A DNA stretch of 64,000 nt from Lindgomyces ingoldianus (Eukaryota > Ascomycota > Dothideomycetes > Pleosporales > Lindgomycetaceae), in contig NW_022985181.1 in the NCBI RefSeq assembly GCF_010093535.1, positions 671,333 through 735,332 of the forward strand, given 5' to 3'. The position numbers were made by a program, and so were the translations under genes. Below are positions 46,251 to 57,980 of the stretch, one piece after another. Numbering within the stretch: position 1 is the first letter of the stretch; each line of letters begins with the position of its first letter. The notes beneath the pieces are model-generated. The model had not been told where the DNA came from, made no database searches, and saw nothing but the letters and a program-made list of their open reading frames with translations.

Positions 46251-47316
46251 CTAGGTTCGGTCTTCCATCTTAGTATCTGTATCCTTGTTACCGCTCAATA
46301 AATCAATAATCCATTCAAATAGCGTCCCTTCCTGAAGACGATATTGGCACATTCCAGCACAGAAGGCAAAATTGAGGAAGAGCAACGCGCAGCCGCAAAT
46401 AGTAACAATAGCAATCTAAGATCAAATGAGTGAAGAGACAAATGAGTTCAAATGTGCCTGAACCAACCTGCGACGAAACCTTGGCTTGCGACGGATCAAA
46501 GACTGGAGACAACACGTGCAGCGCATATCCGACAAGAACTATAAGGCGGGGGTACGAGATCAGCAAAAGTCCTTCTAGGAAGAGGTAGAAAGGAAGTTAG
46601 GGGGGAAGGTAGCAAGCCTGATCAACTAAGTCTGTCCGAACACCTCGAACATGTGTATTTAGCTTATCCAGAATTTGTACCCCCTTCTTGCTTACAGAAG
46701 ACCCAGGAATAGCTCATGAGCATGGCCGGACACTGCCAAACCCAGAGCATTCTCCTACTTATTTGACGACGTTCCATTTTACCACTTGAACTAGGGCGCT
46801 GAGCTTGAGACTGCAAAAACAAATTCAGGGCCATCTGAATTTTGTGCTCATTGTATTCCGTGCCGTCTTCATCTGGCAGGTGCCGGAGTAACCGTGTGGG
46901 AGCCGAACCGACGAGCGAGAAGGTAGACATAAAAAAACTCCAGTTCCAGAGCATTTTAGCGGCCCACACTGTCTTCTCCGTGGTAGGCCACGAAAAGACA
47001 CCGATGACCGCTGCTGCAGATAAGGCAGCCTGTACGAGCTGTGTAAGAGAGTTTTCTATAGCTTGAGTATCGACGGATACTGAAGATCTTGACCTACTGC
47101 TTTCGCCACGAATGATAACTCTTCGTCCTTGATGTGACGAAAGTCAGCCAATGCTTTGATTAGCTTTCCCCTTAATATCTCTTCTTGGTAATGTTCGATT
47201 TTTTCGATTGGTTCGAGAGTGTAGTACCTGTAGGCTCCGAGATAGCTGGCGGTCAGGAGGCTCTGAAGAATACGAGCAAAGACCTGCAGGAGGCCTTTAA
47301 TTTTTGCATTCTTCAT
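46251..47316 (-). CDS. Multi-pass membrane protein of unknown function, about 282 aa, 4 exons
   Basis: Likely exons on the minus strand: 47316-47098, 47038-46681, 46574-46468 and 46415-46251. Introns 1 and 3 (59 and 52 nt) are clear. Intron 2 is uncertain: the stronger donor GTAAGC at 46695 would bring an immediate stop, while the donor GTACAA at 46680 keeps the frame. The N-terminal 70 residues are soluble and helical (YYTLEPIEKIEHYQEEILRG). Hydrophobic segments follow around AALSAAAVIGVFSW, WQCPAMLMSYSWVF, LLLISYPRLIVLVGYALHV and IAIVTICGCALLFLNFAFC. The RMLWVWQCPAML...YSW pattern is familiar from uncharacterised fungal membrane proteins. No catalytic motif. GC-normal composition in the midst of RIP-altered DNA argues for a living gene. 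Confidence 0.7.
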
Positions 47317-48050
47317 AATGAGGGACTTCAGGCAGATTGTGTAAAATAGTTGAATGTACTAAAAGAATAAATACGGCTAGTGATGGAAAATTAGTCATCT
47401 CGGAGTTAAGCAACCTGTAGGTTGCGGCCCATATTACACCATTAATGAGTACCAAGTCGTAGGTAAGCTAAGCCGGGCGATACCTTACGGCCGCAACGCG
47501 TTCGCGTTGCAGCCTCATCTTCTGCATGCGGCTTACGAACTTGCGCCATGATTCGTTCCTACGGCTACGATGCCTCTGCCGCATGCGTGGCCCCCCGGTA
47601 GGATCTACTGGCCCGAGTGTGCTGCTTATATTGTGCTACTCGATGATTGGCCTTCCCTCTCACATCCGAGTGAACCGCAGGGTTCCTGTGTAGATCTATC
47701 TTAAGATAGAAGCTTGGAAACTCACCCATTTTTGAAACTGGAACTTTGATCACAAAGCGTCACATTCCACCCATGCTAAGACCCCCCTGCTGACCACTCG
47801 GCAGTGAAAACCTGCGTAAGCGGTGCAGATGTTTATGCATGATATCAGAACTGCGCCACTTCTTGGGGCGCATTCTTTCTCACGAAAATATGACTAGGGT
47901 GTTGCGCAGATACCGCGTGCTAACAAGTATAAGGATTCTAAAAATCTCCAGCCTGGAGATATAAAATATCAACACATAAACCAACAGCACCGACCAGAAA
48001 CGCAGAAAAATTTTCCGCCGCCACCTAGAGAAAACAAGAAAAGAATTACC
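47317..48050. other. Intergenic, with a weak 5S-rRNA-like stretch
   Basis: The segment at about 47395-47495 contains ATCTCGGAGTTAAGC and, downstream, GAGTACCAAGT and GCCGGGCGATACC, in the order and roughly the spacing of eukaryotic 5S rRNA. The flanking helix sequences are not convincing. No protein gene is visible. The end of the region holds the promoter of the next gene. Confidence 0.3.
47944..47967 (+). promoter_or_regulatory. Palindrome abutting a TATA-like box
   Basis: A perfect 8-bp inverted repeat with one central base (ATCTCCAG C CTGGAGAT, 47944-47960) runs straight into TATAAAAT (47960-47967), about 85 bp before the ATG at 48051. It could be a regulator site next to the core promoter. 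Confidence 0.35.
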
Positions 48051-48842
48051 ATGGCTTACCGGCCTTTAAGCGCCTTCAGCAAGGACTCTTCCCAGGCGAT
48101 CTACCTCTACACCACACCGCTTCGGGGCGACTTCGTGAATGGTAGTCGCAAAAAACCTATCGACATATTCGCCCACTGGGCAGTATGCATTCAAGGCATC
48201 TGCTACGAGTTGAGGGGGGGAGACAAGAAGAAAGGAGAACCGAAGTTTCTCTATAAATCAATATCCGAGCAGGAGTGGAGAGAAACGAGGCAGTACAAGG
48301 ATCGGGAGGAGCCAAAACATGTGGGCTATATGATCAGGCCATATACGCCGGAGGTGATCGACATTTTGGGTGAGTAAAGATGACCTTGGCCAGTGGCATT
48401 TCCCCTTACTTTTTCTTTGTCTAATTGACATGGCTAAACAGCTTCTCATGTATGGAAAAAGACTTTAAAAGAGAAATATGTATACGACGAGAACAACTGC
48501 CAGGCTTTCGTCCGTCTGCTCGTCGAGCTGATCGGAGACCCAGACGCAAAAGCCAAACTCCCGCACTTCTTTGACAAATGGGTTAAAAACGCGGGTATAA
48601 CTCGAGACATCTCTATTCTCGGCATCGCTACAGGAGCGACTCTCATAGGTGTGGGTTTAGTAACTGCCCCAGTGGATTTCGGGTCGACCGCTGCTGCGGG
48701 GTTTGGTTTGGCAGGTTCGATGGTGTTCAGTTCAAGTGCAGCTTTGTTTAATATAAGAGACGGTAAAGCAAAACATATCCAAAAAGCACAAAAAGAGATA
48801 AGAGAGGAACTAAGATTGAAACATGGGATACAACTTGCATAA
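48051..48842 (+). CDS. Papain-fold-like (PPPDE/LRAT-type) protein with hydrophobic C-terminus, 239 aa
   Basis: Exons 48051-48369 and 48442-48842 (72-nt intron, GTGAGT...AACAG) give exactly 240 codons. The N-terminal part has a strand with a conserved-looking His (DIFAHWAVCIQGICYEL, His42) and, about 80 residues later, DENNCQAFVRLLVELIG with Cys126. A His in the first strand and an NC-Q-F motif at a helix start are the layout of permuted papain folds such as PPPDE or LRAT-like proteins, so a thiol hydrolase or acyltransferase is possible. This is by pattern, not by search. Residues about 160-206 are Gly/Ala-rich and hydrophobic (ISILGIATGATLIGVGLV...), suggesting a membrane hairpin, followed by a basic tail. 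No signal peptide. The start context ACCATGG is excellent. Confidence 0.75.
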
Positions 48843-49560
48843 GCAAGGAGCCGTAAGATTGTCATTAGTATAACCGGATAGAGTTCTTACTACGCTCCTG
48901 AGGTATTCACTTAATTAATCCATTAACTTGCATTAGTGTTAAAAATAAAGGTGTGCAATACACTAAAGACAGGGTGAACTGCTCTTATCCAAAGTAGTTG
49001 ATTCATGACCTGAACAAGTTTGGTCAAAGACTTAGACGAATCACTGCCCTCTAAGGCAGAGATTTGTTACTGCTTATATACACACTACTTCTTTGTTCTG
49101 TGCTTTGCTGCATTCGTCCATGCCTCTCTGCATTCGTCTATTCCTCACTGCATCCGGCTGATCGTTCTTTGTCCATTCTGGTTCGTTATAGCCGCAAGCG
49201 GCCAAGGTCAAGCCTAATCGTGACAATTAGCGTGTTTCCTGAAACCGTTCCTAATTTTACAGTAACTAATATACTCTCAAGAATATACAATTTAAAACAA
49301 CAAATTAACAGGATAGATGTGGGACCATTTTTTAGGTTTTTTTTTCAGTTAGCGTACTTAAGTGAGTGGGCCTCACAAACGTGAACTGTCTACGCAGTAA
49401 CGTTGCGTAATGCCTTACAATCATTCCAAAAAGTCTGTCCCATAGCCTAAGCACTCGCCTATGAGCTTAGTGGACTTGAAAACCCCCCACCTAAATTAGT
49501 ACTGCAAGCCTTTCTCTAACCCCCTAACTACTTATCTAAAGGTCTAGAAAAGCCTAAAAA
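48843..49560. other. Intergenic, no supported gene
   Basis: GC-normal until about 49240 and then increasingly AT-rich. An open frame of about 106 codons (49064-49384) has a hydrophobic, Cys-rich translation without any motif and is not called. Confidence 0.45.
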
Positions 49561-50468
49561 ATCTATTATTATTTAATTTTAACACTATCGCTTCTTTCTA
49601 ATTAGAGAATTAATAACAGCTTACTAAGATAAGCTAGTTATCTTATAATAATTAAAAACAGTTCTTTACTACTACTATTACTACTACTAGCTAATTAGTT
49701 TAAAACATTCTTCTTTTTATTTAATAGCTATGTATAAAGTTTGTTAAATAATTATAAATAACTAACACACTAAATAACCTTTATAAGCTAATTTTATAGC
49801 TAACTTATAAAAGCTAAATAATAATAAAAAGTAAGTAAGTATAGTTAGTAAATATCTAGCTTATTATAAAGCTTATTTTTCTTTAAGTTATATATATTAT
49901 TATTTTAGATACTATACTTAGCTTTAATATTCTTTATAAAGCTAAACTAGTTTTAAATTACTCTAAAATTCTTATAAAAAGCTTTTTTATAGTTGTACTT
50001 ATGCTTAAACTTTACTTTAAGCTTTAGATAACACTTAATAAACATAAGAAGCTAGTTTATGCTAATATAGCTTAGATTACACTTAGTGTGTAAGAAATTA
50101 GCTATATTAGCTATAGCTACTAGCTAAAAGAATGTTTTTTATATATTTAGCTTAAGTATATGCTTAATAATTACTTACTTTTTATTATTATTTAGCTTTT
50201 ATAAGTTAGCTATAAAATTAGCTTATAAAAGTTATCTAGTGTATTAGTTATTTATTATTTTTTAAAAGACTTTATACATAGCTATAGTATGTTACTTTAA
50301 ATGTGTTATGTCTTATTTAAAAGCCTAAAGTGTAAGCTATATTTAATGTTCTTTTAGTGTATTTAAGTAGTGATATTAAAAATGCATTAGTATAGAAAAA
50401 CTAGTTTAGTAAAGTCTTAGTAAAAGGAAGCAACTTAGGTGTGTAAGCAACTTGCCTATAAAGTACAT
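49561..50468. mobile_element. Rearranged Fot1/pogo fragments, head to head
   Basis: About 49690-49850 is collinear (plus) with the left part of the Fot1/pogo copies (TATAGCTAACTTATAAAAGC core). From about 49851 the same family runs in reverse up to a mutated terminal repeat ending at 50468, next to a TA. The reverse part includes the transposase region around YNF and the left non-coding region. All RIP-degraded. Confidence 0.6.
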
Positions 50469-50488
50469 TAGGTAATTTAGTTATGTAT

Positions 50489-51085
50489 TGTTACAGCCAA
50501 CAGTCAGACCGTAATAACCCAACTGGCTGTCCCACACAGCCCGAACAACGTCGGATGGAAGACGCTTAGCCCCGCGCTGAGCGAATCACGTGACAGGACA
50601 GATGAGGAATGGCTCCGGCTTTTAGACAAAAGCCTAGCGGAATGCATCATCTAATAAGCCTTGCAGGTTTGCAGGCTTGCAGGTTATGCAGGCTAAGTGA
50701 GCATGCAAACATGCAAGCATGCAAGGCATGTAAACCCTATGTATATAGTCTTAATTACAACTATAGTTAGAAAGTTATAATTACTATTTAGTCTTTACTT
50801 ACTTAATAGACTAAAAGGCATTAAAACTTTTATAAAAAAGACATTACTGCCTTATATATTTTACACTATATATACCTCTATTCCTATTCTTATAGATTAG
50901 GTTTGCTAGCTCCCTATACAGCTGCTAGGTTAAACTACAACCTGCCTTTTTTACTACACTTATCCTACACTCTGCTTAATAGACTGTACACCTAATCTAG
51001 CTAAGTTTTATCCTCTTCTTGCTAACATTCTTATAGGCTGTTATACTCCTAAAAATACTATTTTACTAGAGTAAGAATTATAACA
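50489..51085 (+). repeat. 5' LTR of gypsy element 3
   Basis: About 597 bp, TGTTACAGCC to ATTATAACA. The outer ~250 bp are GC-normal, with runs of GCAGG and GCATGC words. The inner half is AT-rich. Confidence 0.85.
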
Positions 51086-52705
51086 GTAATTACTACTACC
51101 TGCAAAGTATAGCTACTACTACCTTAGACATTAGCATAACAGGCGCTTTAGCTGCTAGCACTAGCTAGACCTCTATAGTAACTAAGAAAGCATAGAATTA
51201 GTAGATACTTTATCTTTAAAATAAGCTTAAATAGCTTAAACAGCACCTCTAGCTATAAGTATAATAAGGACCTTTAAACATCTACTAGTTTTAAGCCCTT
51301 TAGCTAGAAGTAGCTAACCTTAAAAACATTACTTAGAAAAAAACTAGTATTAAGTCTAAAAAGACCCTACGCCTAGCCCTCTTTAAGGCATTTAATAGCT
51401 CTACTAAAGACCTAAAACCTTTCTTTACTAAATGCTACCTTTATATATAATATAACAAAGGTGCCTTTAAAACAGATAAAGAAATAATTTTATAAATAAG
51501 CCTTTACTTAAAAAGATTACCTGCTATTTAGTTCTAACTTTACACTAATAACTAAATAAACTATAAAGTAAATAGTAAACTCTTACTACTAAAAATATAA
51601 AAAATCTTTAATAATCTTAACTTATTTAAAGCAGCCCTAACTATAATCTATAGGCTAGTTAACAAAGAAAAATAAGTAGTTAATAAAATAAACACTCTCT
51701 AGCAGAGCAACAGCTCTGTCTAATAATATGCAGCCTACTTTAAAGAGCTGCTAGCTATCTGCAGATAGATAGATAAAAAAGCTATAAAATAAATATTCTA
51801 TAAAAAGCTTTTAGACATAATTAAAGACAAATTTACTTATATAAAAAAGCTTAAAAGCTTTAAGAATTATATTAAAAAGGCACTTACTTATAATAAAAGA
51901 CATGCTAAATAATATAGTAAAAAAAAAAAAGGCTAGACAACTTTAAAACCTAACTAGTTTTAAAAAAAAAGAAAACTCTATAGTCTAACAGCAAACTAAT
52001 AAACCTTAGTTACACTAAGCATATGCATAGCTTTTTTAAAAAAAAAAGTAGTACCTTTAAAAGTGTAAAGCTACCTTTAAATAAAAAATAAAAAAATAGC
52101 TTAAAAAAAAGGCATACTTTAACTATAAAAAAATAAGTTACTTTTATTAGAAATGCCTAGACTCTAAATAACTAAAGAATAAAAATAGTAAGTTAACTAT
52201 AAAAGCTATATATATTAATAAAGGCCTAACACCTAAAGAAATATATAATAGGCTTAGTAAACAACTTTACTAGAGATGTAAAGACAACTATAAATCCTTT
52301 AATTATCTAGTAGACTATTAAGAGGTAAAGGTCTAGAATAAAGACAGCATCTCTAGAGCTATTAAATAAGCTGCAGTCCTTAAAGGATAGCAACACCTAG
52401 CGCAAGTAGCTAACTATGTTAAAAACATAAAAACAAGAGAGAAGTAATACCCTTTTAAACAAAGCAGATTAGAAATCCTGCTATAAGAACTTAAGTAACA
52501 TTTTAACTAAAGAAACTACTAAAAGTGTAAAAAACTCTATAACTATAACCTCTGTAAAATAAGACTTTATAAAGTAACCTTTAATAATAACTATAACACT
52601 TATAAAGTTATAAGAAAAATTATAATAGTCTACTATAACATCTTAAATAAAGAAGAGTAATAAAGATTCTTTAGAAAAATCTTAGCAAAAAAAAAGAGCC
52701 CTAAC

Positions 52706-52994
52706 TGTAACGATCCTCATGAATCGTTCCATCTCGAGTCGCCCGGAACCTCCGGAAGGCCCTCGTATCGGCCCCGACCTCGACCTGGCCCCGACCCCTG
52801 CTGTTACCCCTATTCCCTCATGTATTTAGTCGCACCTTGCCCCCGTAGCTAGCTCGGTAGTTTTCTGATATCCTACGTACAAGGCCTATAGGTGTCATTG
52901 GTATTCCCAGGTCTCTGAGTCCCCACGCACTCCCATATGCCTCTGAGTGGATTCATACCGCATTCGGACCCATTGTCTTGCCTGCGCTGTTACA
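52706..52994 (-). repeat. Solo LTR, nearly unmutated, inside gypsy element 3
   Basis: 289 bp from TGTAACGATCC to GCGCTGTTACA with the target duplication CTAAC at 52701-52705 and 52995-52999. It is the reverse complement of the family at 44432-44741. Its clean GC-rich sequence stands in sharp contrast to the AT-rich element around it. Confidence 0.92.
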
Positions 52995-55900
52995 CTAACT
53001 AGCACTTAACGCCTCTATAAACCCTAGCTTTATTAGAGGAACAACTAGATACACTACCTTTAGTGTTAGCAGTAATAAGAAAAAAGCTAGAGCTATAATA
53101 AATTTATAGATATTACATTCCCTATAAAAGCAAAAGGCATAATGCCTACTATTGCAAATATAAAGACTACCCCTTGCAGATAATCTAAACAAAAGAATAC
53201 CCTAGATAGGCCTAAGTACAACCTATTCCTATCTGCACTAATCTTAAATAATGCCTATATGTATAGTACCTTTGCACTAATAAGTACTATTTTTAACACT
53301 AGCTAACTAAGCACTAAGCTAGCTAGTAGCTAATAAGTGCATAAGAAAGTAAAAGCTCTACTAACACCCTAATAAGGTTAGCTATAACCTGCAAAATGCT
53401 AAACTGTTAGCACTGCAGCACAGGCCTACCTTATAAAAAGAAACTTTAGACTAAATGTAAAAAGGCCTCTAACTACGCCTTCTACTATTTCTAGTAGAAA
53501 GCCTACTAACAGAATAATTAGCTCCTACACTACTATAAGGTAGAAAGTATTAATTGCCTAGTAAATAACTGCATAATAAAAGATTACTAGCAATTTAAAA
53601 TTAGAGCTAATAAAGTAGATAAACAAATACACAGCCTTCTAAGCGTTAAAAAAGATAACTTTAGCATAAACTATAATAAAGTCTATTACAACATAAAAGT
53701 TTTAGTAGTAGTAAAATAAGAGTTAGGCAAAAGCTTAATAGCTAACTACATAATTAATCTTCTTAACAGAATAACATGTAAAGGCCTTACATTAATTAAC
53801 AGCAGATGCACCTTCTTAGCAATTAACTCTAAATGTATTAAATATTACAAAATACCTTACTAAATAAAAAAGCACCCTTTTAAAGTCTCCCTAGCTAACG
53901 CATTTTTAATTAAATATAGCAGAGAACAAATCTGCCTAGAAACTAAAGAAGTAACTATAATAACAGAAATAACAACTAACTATATATCCCTAAGCATATT
54001 ACTGCTTAGAGAGAAATACTAAATTATACTAAAATATAACTAGCTTTATAAGCACAACCTAAAGATAGACTAGTAAACCCTAATAATAGAAGTTAAATTC
54101 TAGTATACATAAGCTATGCAACTAATTAAACTCTAGAAGTTCCCCTGTTAAGAACTAAAAGCACACACTATCTACATAATAAAAGAAAAACTTAAAGAAG
54201 TCTCCTTTAAAAAATTTAAAAAAGAAAAAGACCTAAATTAAGTAGAAATCTATAAAATTATAAAAAAACTTAAAAAAGAACTTCTAAAAAAATACTAAGA
54301 ATACAAGAATATATTTATAACTCTAGAAGATCTAAGAGAATTACCCCTACATTAACCTTAGAACTATGTAATTAACCTTAAACCTAACCCTTAGCTAAAA
54401 ACACATAAGTTACACCCTCTTATAGCAGCTTAAAAGGAAGCACTACAAGAATATGTAAACTACATGCTAGCAAAAGGTTATATTAGGGAAAGTAAAAGCC
54501 TTATAGCTTTAGCAGTAGTCTTTGTAAAAAAGAAAAATAGAAAAGTTAGAGTCTACTAAGACTATAAAACTTTTAATAAAAACACTATAAAAGATTAGTT
54601 CTCTTTTTTTATTATCTAAGACATTATAAACTAGCTAAAAAGAACTAAGCATTTTACTAAGTTTAACATCTAGAACAGATTTAATAAGATAAAGATAAAG
54701 AAAGAACATAAATAAATAACAGCCTTTAAAACTTTATAAGCCTTTTATAAGCTTTTTATTATGCTATTTAGACTTACTAACGCCCTTGCTACTTTTTAAA
54801 GAGTAATTAACACAGCACTTAACTTATACCTAGATATCTTTGTCTTAGTATACTTAGATAACATTCTAATATACACAAAAAAAAAACTAGATTATTGTTA
54901 CAAAGTATAAATAGTGCTAGATAAACTCTAAAAGTATAGACTTTACTTATAGCTAAAAAAATGCAAATTTAATGTACAAAAAATAGATTACCTTAGATTT
55001 ATTATTAATAAAAGAAATAAAGATAGATCCTACTAAAGTAGACAAAGTGCTTAATTAGCTAGCACTAATAATAGTAATAGAAATTAAAGGATTTCTAGGC
55101 CTTACTAGCTACATATAAAGAATAATTAAAGACTACTTAAAAATTGCGCTTCCCCTTATAGACGCTACCTTAAAAGAAAGAGTAACCTAGAAATTCTAAT
55201 AAACAGTAGAAATAGAAGAAGCCTTTTAAAAACTAAAGTAGGTAATAATAAGCTACTCTATTCTTAGAATATACAACTCTACACTAGAAATAAAAATGCA
55301 CACTAATGCTTTTCTAAGAGCTAAAGGAGCAGCACTCTTCTAAAAATAAAAGAACAGTTAATAGCATCTAGTAGCCTACTACTTAGCAAAATTTACACTA
55401 TTAGAGCAAAAATATACTATCTCTAATAAAGAACTTGTTGCGTTTGCCAAAAGGTCAACCTTCTAGCTAGCACAGCAGAAGGATATATGTAGACAGATAG
55501 CTGTACGCGACAGAACTAAAAGCTATAGTTAATGCATATAGGAATTAGAAAGTTAAGCTCTAAAGCCTTAGTTAATAATTTATAATCTTTACTAACTACA
55601 TAAACCTTGTTACCTTCTTTACTACTAAAAAACTTTTACTAATGCATGTATAATAGGCTATAGAACTTGCTTAATTTAATTTTATTATTAAACACATAGC
55701 TAGAAGCAGCAACTAATAAGTAGACGCTCTAAGTAGACGCGCTAATTACTTTAAAAAGAATAAAAAGAATTCTAAGAAATTTATAATCTTTAAAAAAACC
55801 TTAAAAGAACTAGTTTATAAAAGACTAAACTAAAAAAAACTACTTTGTTCCCTTATAATAGTTAAATAAAGATAGAAAAACTTAATAAAAGAATATTATA

Positions 55901-57809
55901 AAGCCCCTATGTTTAGACACCTAGGAATTAGATTACTATAGAAGAAAATTAAAAATGCTATACCTTAAAAAGTACTCTAACTAAAACACCTATATACTAA
56001 AGTCCTATAGGAATGCAACATTTGTAATAAGAACAATCTTTAACGCTATAAACTCTATAGACTACTTTAACTAATTACAGCGCTAGGTTAACTATAGACT
56101 ATAATAACTATAGATTTTATTACTAGGTTACTACTATTATAAAAACCTAGCATAAAAAGACTATGCAACATAATTGCATAGGTTATTAATAAAATAACTA
56201 AGTTTATTTATTTATAGCTATTAAAGAAAAGCATTATAGCTAAAAAATTTATATTTAAATCTTTAACTATAATAAATTATTTACTAGTAAATTCTAGGCA
56301 GCTGTAGCTAAACATCTTAGAATTAACTATAAACTCTTTACTGCTTACTACCTATAAATAGACAGACAAATAGAAAGAGTAAACATAAAAGTAGAAAAAT
56401 ACCTGCGCAAGTATATATTATATAAACAAACAGATTAGGCAGAATAGCTACTAATAGCATAATTTGCTATTAACACTATAGAATTAGCTATAACTAAAGA
56501 AACTCTATATAAAGCTAATTTTAAGTACTTACTATAATATAAACTTTAAGGCTTATAACTAACTAATCTTTTAGAAGCTATAAACTACGCAACTAGACTT
56601 CTAAAGCTGCATTAGAAACTTACTAAAGAAGCGCAGTTAGCCTAAAAAGCTATAGAAAAGGCAGTAAATTAAAAAAAAAACTAGCACTAAAAATACACCC
56701 TAATAATTATATATATTTAGACATAAAAAATCTTAAAACTCTAAGACTTTTTAAGAAGTTAGCTAAAAAAACATATAAAACTATATAAAGTTATATAAAC
56801 ACGCTCTAGCATCTGTAAACTTAAACTACAAAAGAAAATATAAATACATTCTTAGTTTTATATCTTTAAGCTTAAACTTATGCCTAAGACTATTCTACTT
56901 ACAACTACTAAATAAAAAAAAGAAGAAAAAGAGTATAAAGTAAAAAAGATCTTAGACTATAAAAAAAATAAGTACTTAGTAAAATAAAAAAGATAGCTTA
57001 CTAGCAAAAACACTTAAAAACTTATTAAAAGCCTATTAAATGCTCCTTAGACCCTTTATAAATACTTAGAGTCCCTTTTAAATAAAACTATTCTAGAGAA
57101 AGCTTCTTAGACTAGAAAACACTATTATTAGTTAAAACTACAGCAGCATTAGCTAGCTATAATATAGAAAGTCTGCAACTCTTTAACATAGGTTAAAAAG
57201 AAGAAAGACTAGCTACTTTTACCTTAAGTGCTTTAAGCTTATCTAGTAATAAAAGGTTTTTTTCTAGATACTTTACTCTTTAATTTACTAAAAGATCTAG
57301 TTATTGCTGCGCCTTTTTCTAATAAGCAACAAAAGACTAAAGATGTGTAAGTACATTTTTTTACTTTTTTAAAAACTTTTTTTTTATCTTTACTTTTTTT
57401 TTTTTTGCGCATTTTATTTTTCTAGATTACCTCTAACTCTGCTAACAGCTTTTTGTGCTCTTGTTCTAAATAATTCTAGGCTGTGTTAGACATAAAAGCG
57501 TTATAATAGCTACTCTTTTATACACACTTTACACACTTGTCTAATAATAAGGACATTACATAAGAGGACCTGCTTAAATAATAAGCACTATAGAGACGCA
57601 TCTTTATGCAATAAAAAAGGTTAAGATAAGTAACAGTACAAAGACAATAGGCAACAGCTAAAGAATAAAAAGCCTAGTAAGGCATAGTTAAAAAAGTTTA
57701 ACATAGAACTAGCTTTTAAAAAAAGAAACGCACTAGCTAAAAAAAAAATCTAACACTTATAATAAAAAGAATATAACAGTAAGAACACTAACTAAAAGAG
57801 AAGCCTGTG

Positions 57810-57980
57810 TGTTATAGCTAATAGTTAGACTATAATAACCTAACTAGCTGTCCCACACAGCCTAAACAACGTTAGATAGAAGACGCTTAGCCCTACACTA
57901 AGCAAATTATATAACAGGATAGATAAAGAATAGCTCTAGCTTTTAGACAAAAGCCTAGCAGAATGCATTATCTAATAAGC
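57810..57980 (+). repeat. Truncated 3' LTR of gypsy element 3
   Basis: The first ~170 bp of the LTR, AT-shifted relative to 50489-50660. Homology to the 5' LTR stops after CTAATAAGC(C/T)TT, where the Helitron sequence begins. Confidence 0.85.

Larger units (their letters stand above)
50489..57980 (+). mobile_element. Ty3/gypsy LTR retrotransposon 3, RIP-killed, interrupted
   Basis: The 5' LTR is at 50489-51085. The 3' LTR starts at 57810 and is cut at about 57980 by a Helitron. Plus-strand coding, full of stops: gag from about 51095 with a damaged zinc knuckle near 52110-52160 (AYFNYKKISYFY.KCLDSK); reverse transcriptase at about 54620-54870 (MLFRLTNALATF, then LVYLDNILIYTK, second catalytic Asp to Asn); RNase H; integrase at about 56095-56470 (TIDFITRLLLL, then TDKQIERVNIKVEKYL, then LLIA-FAINTIE). 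Gypsy element 1 has the same integrase flavour and a homologous LTR. A fresh solo LTR (52706-52994) sits in the gag-pol junction region. The target duplication cannot be tested because the 3' end is displaced. Confidence 0.88.

Noticed and set aside
46675..46695. Strong donor GTAAGC as the end of exon 2 of the membrane-protein gene
   Set aside because: With the only nearby acceptors it creates an immediate stop codon. The weaker GTACAA donor keeps the family-like membrane segment in frame, though this remains uncertain.
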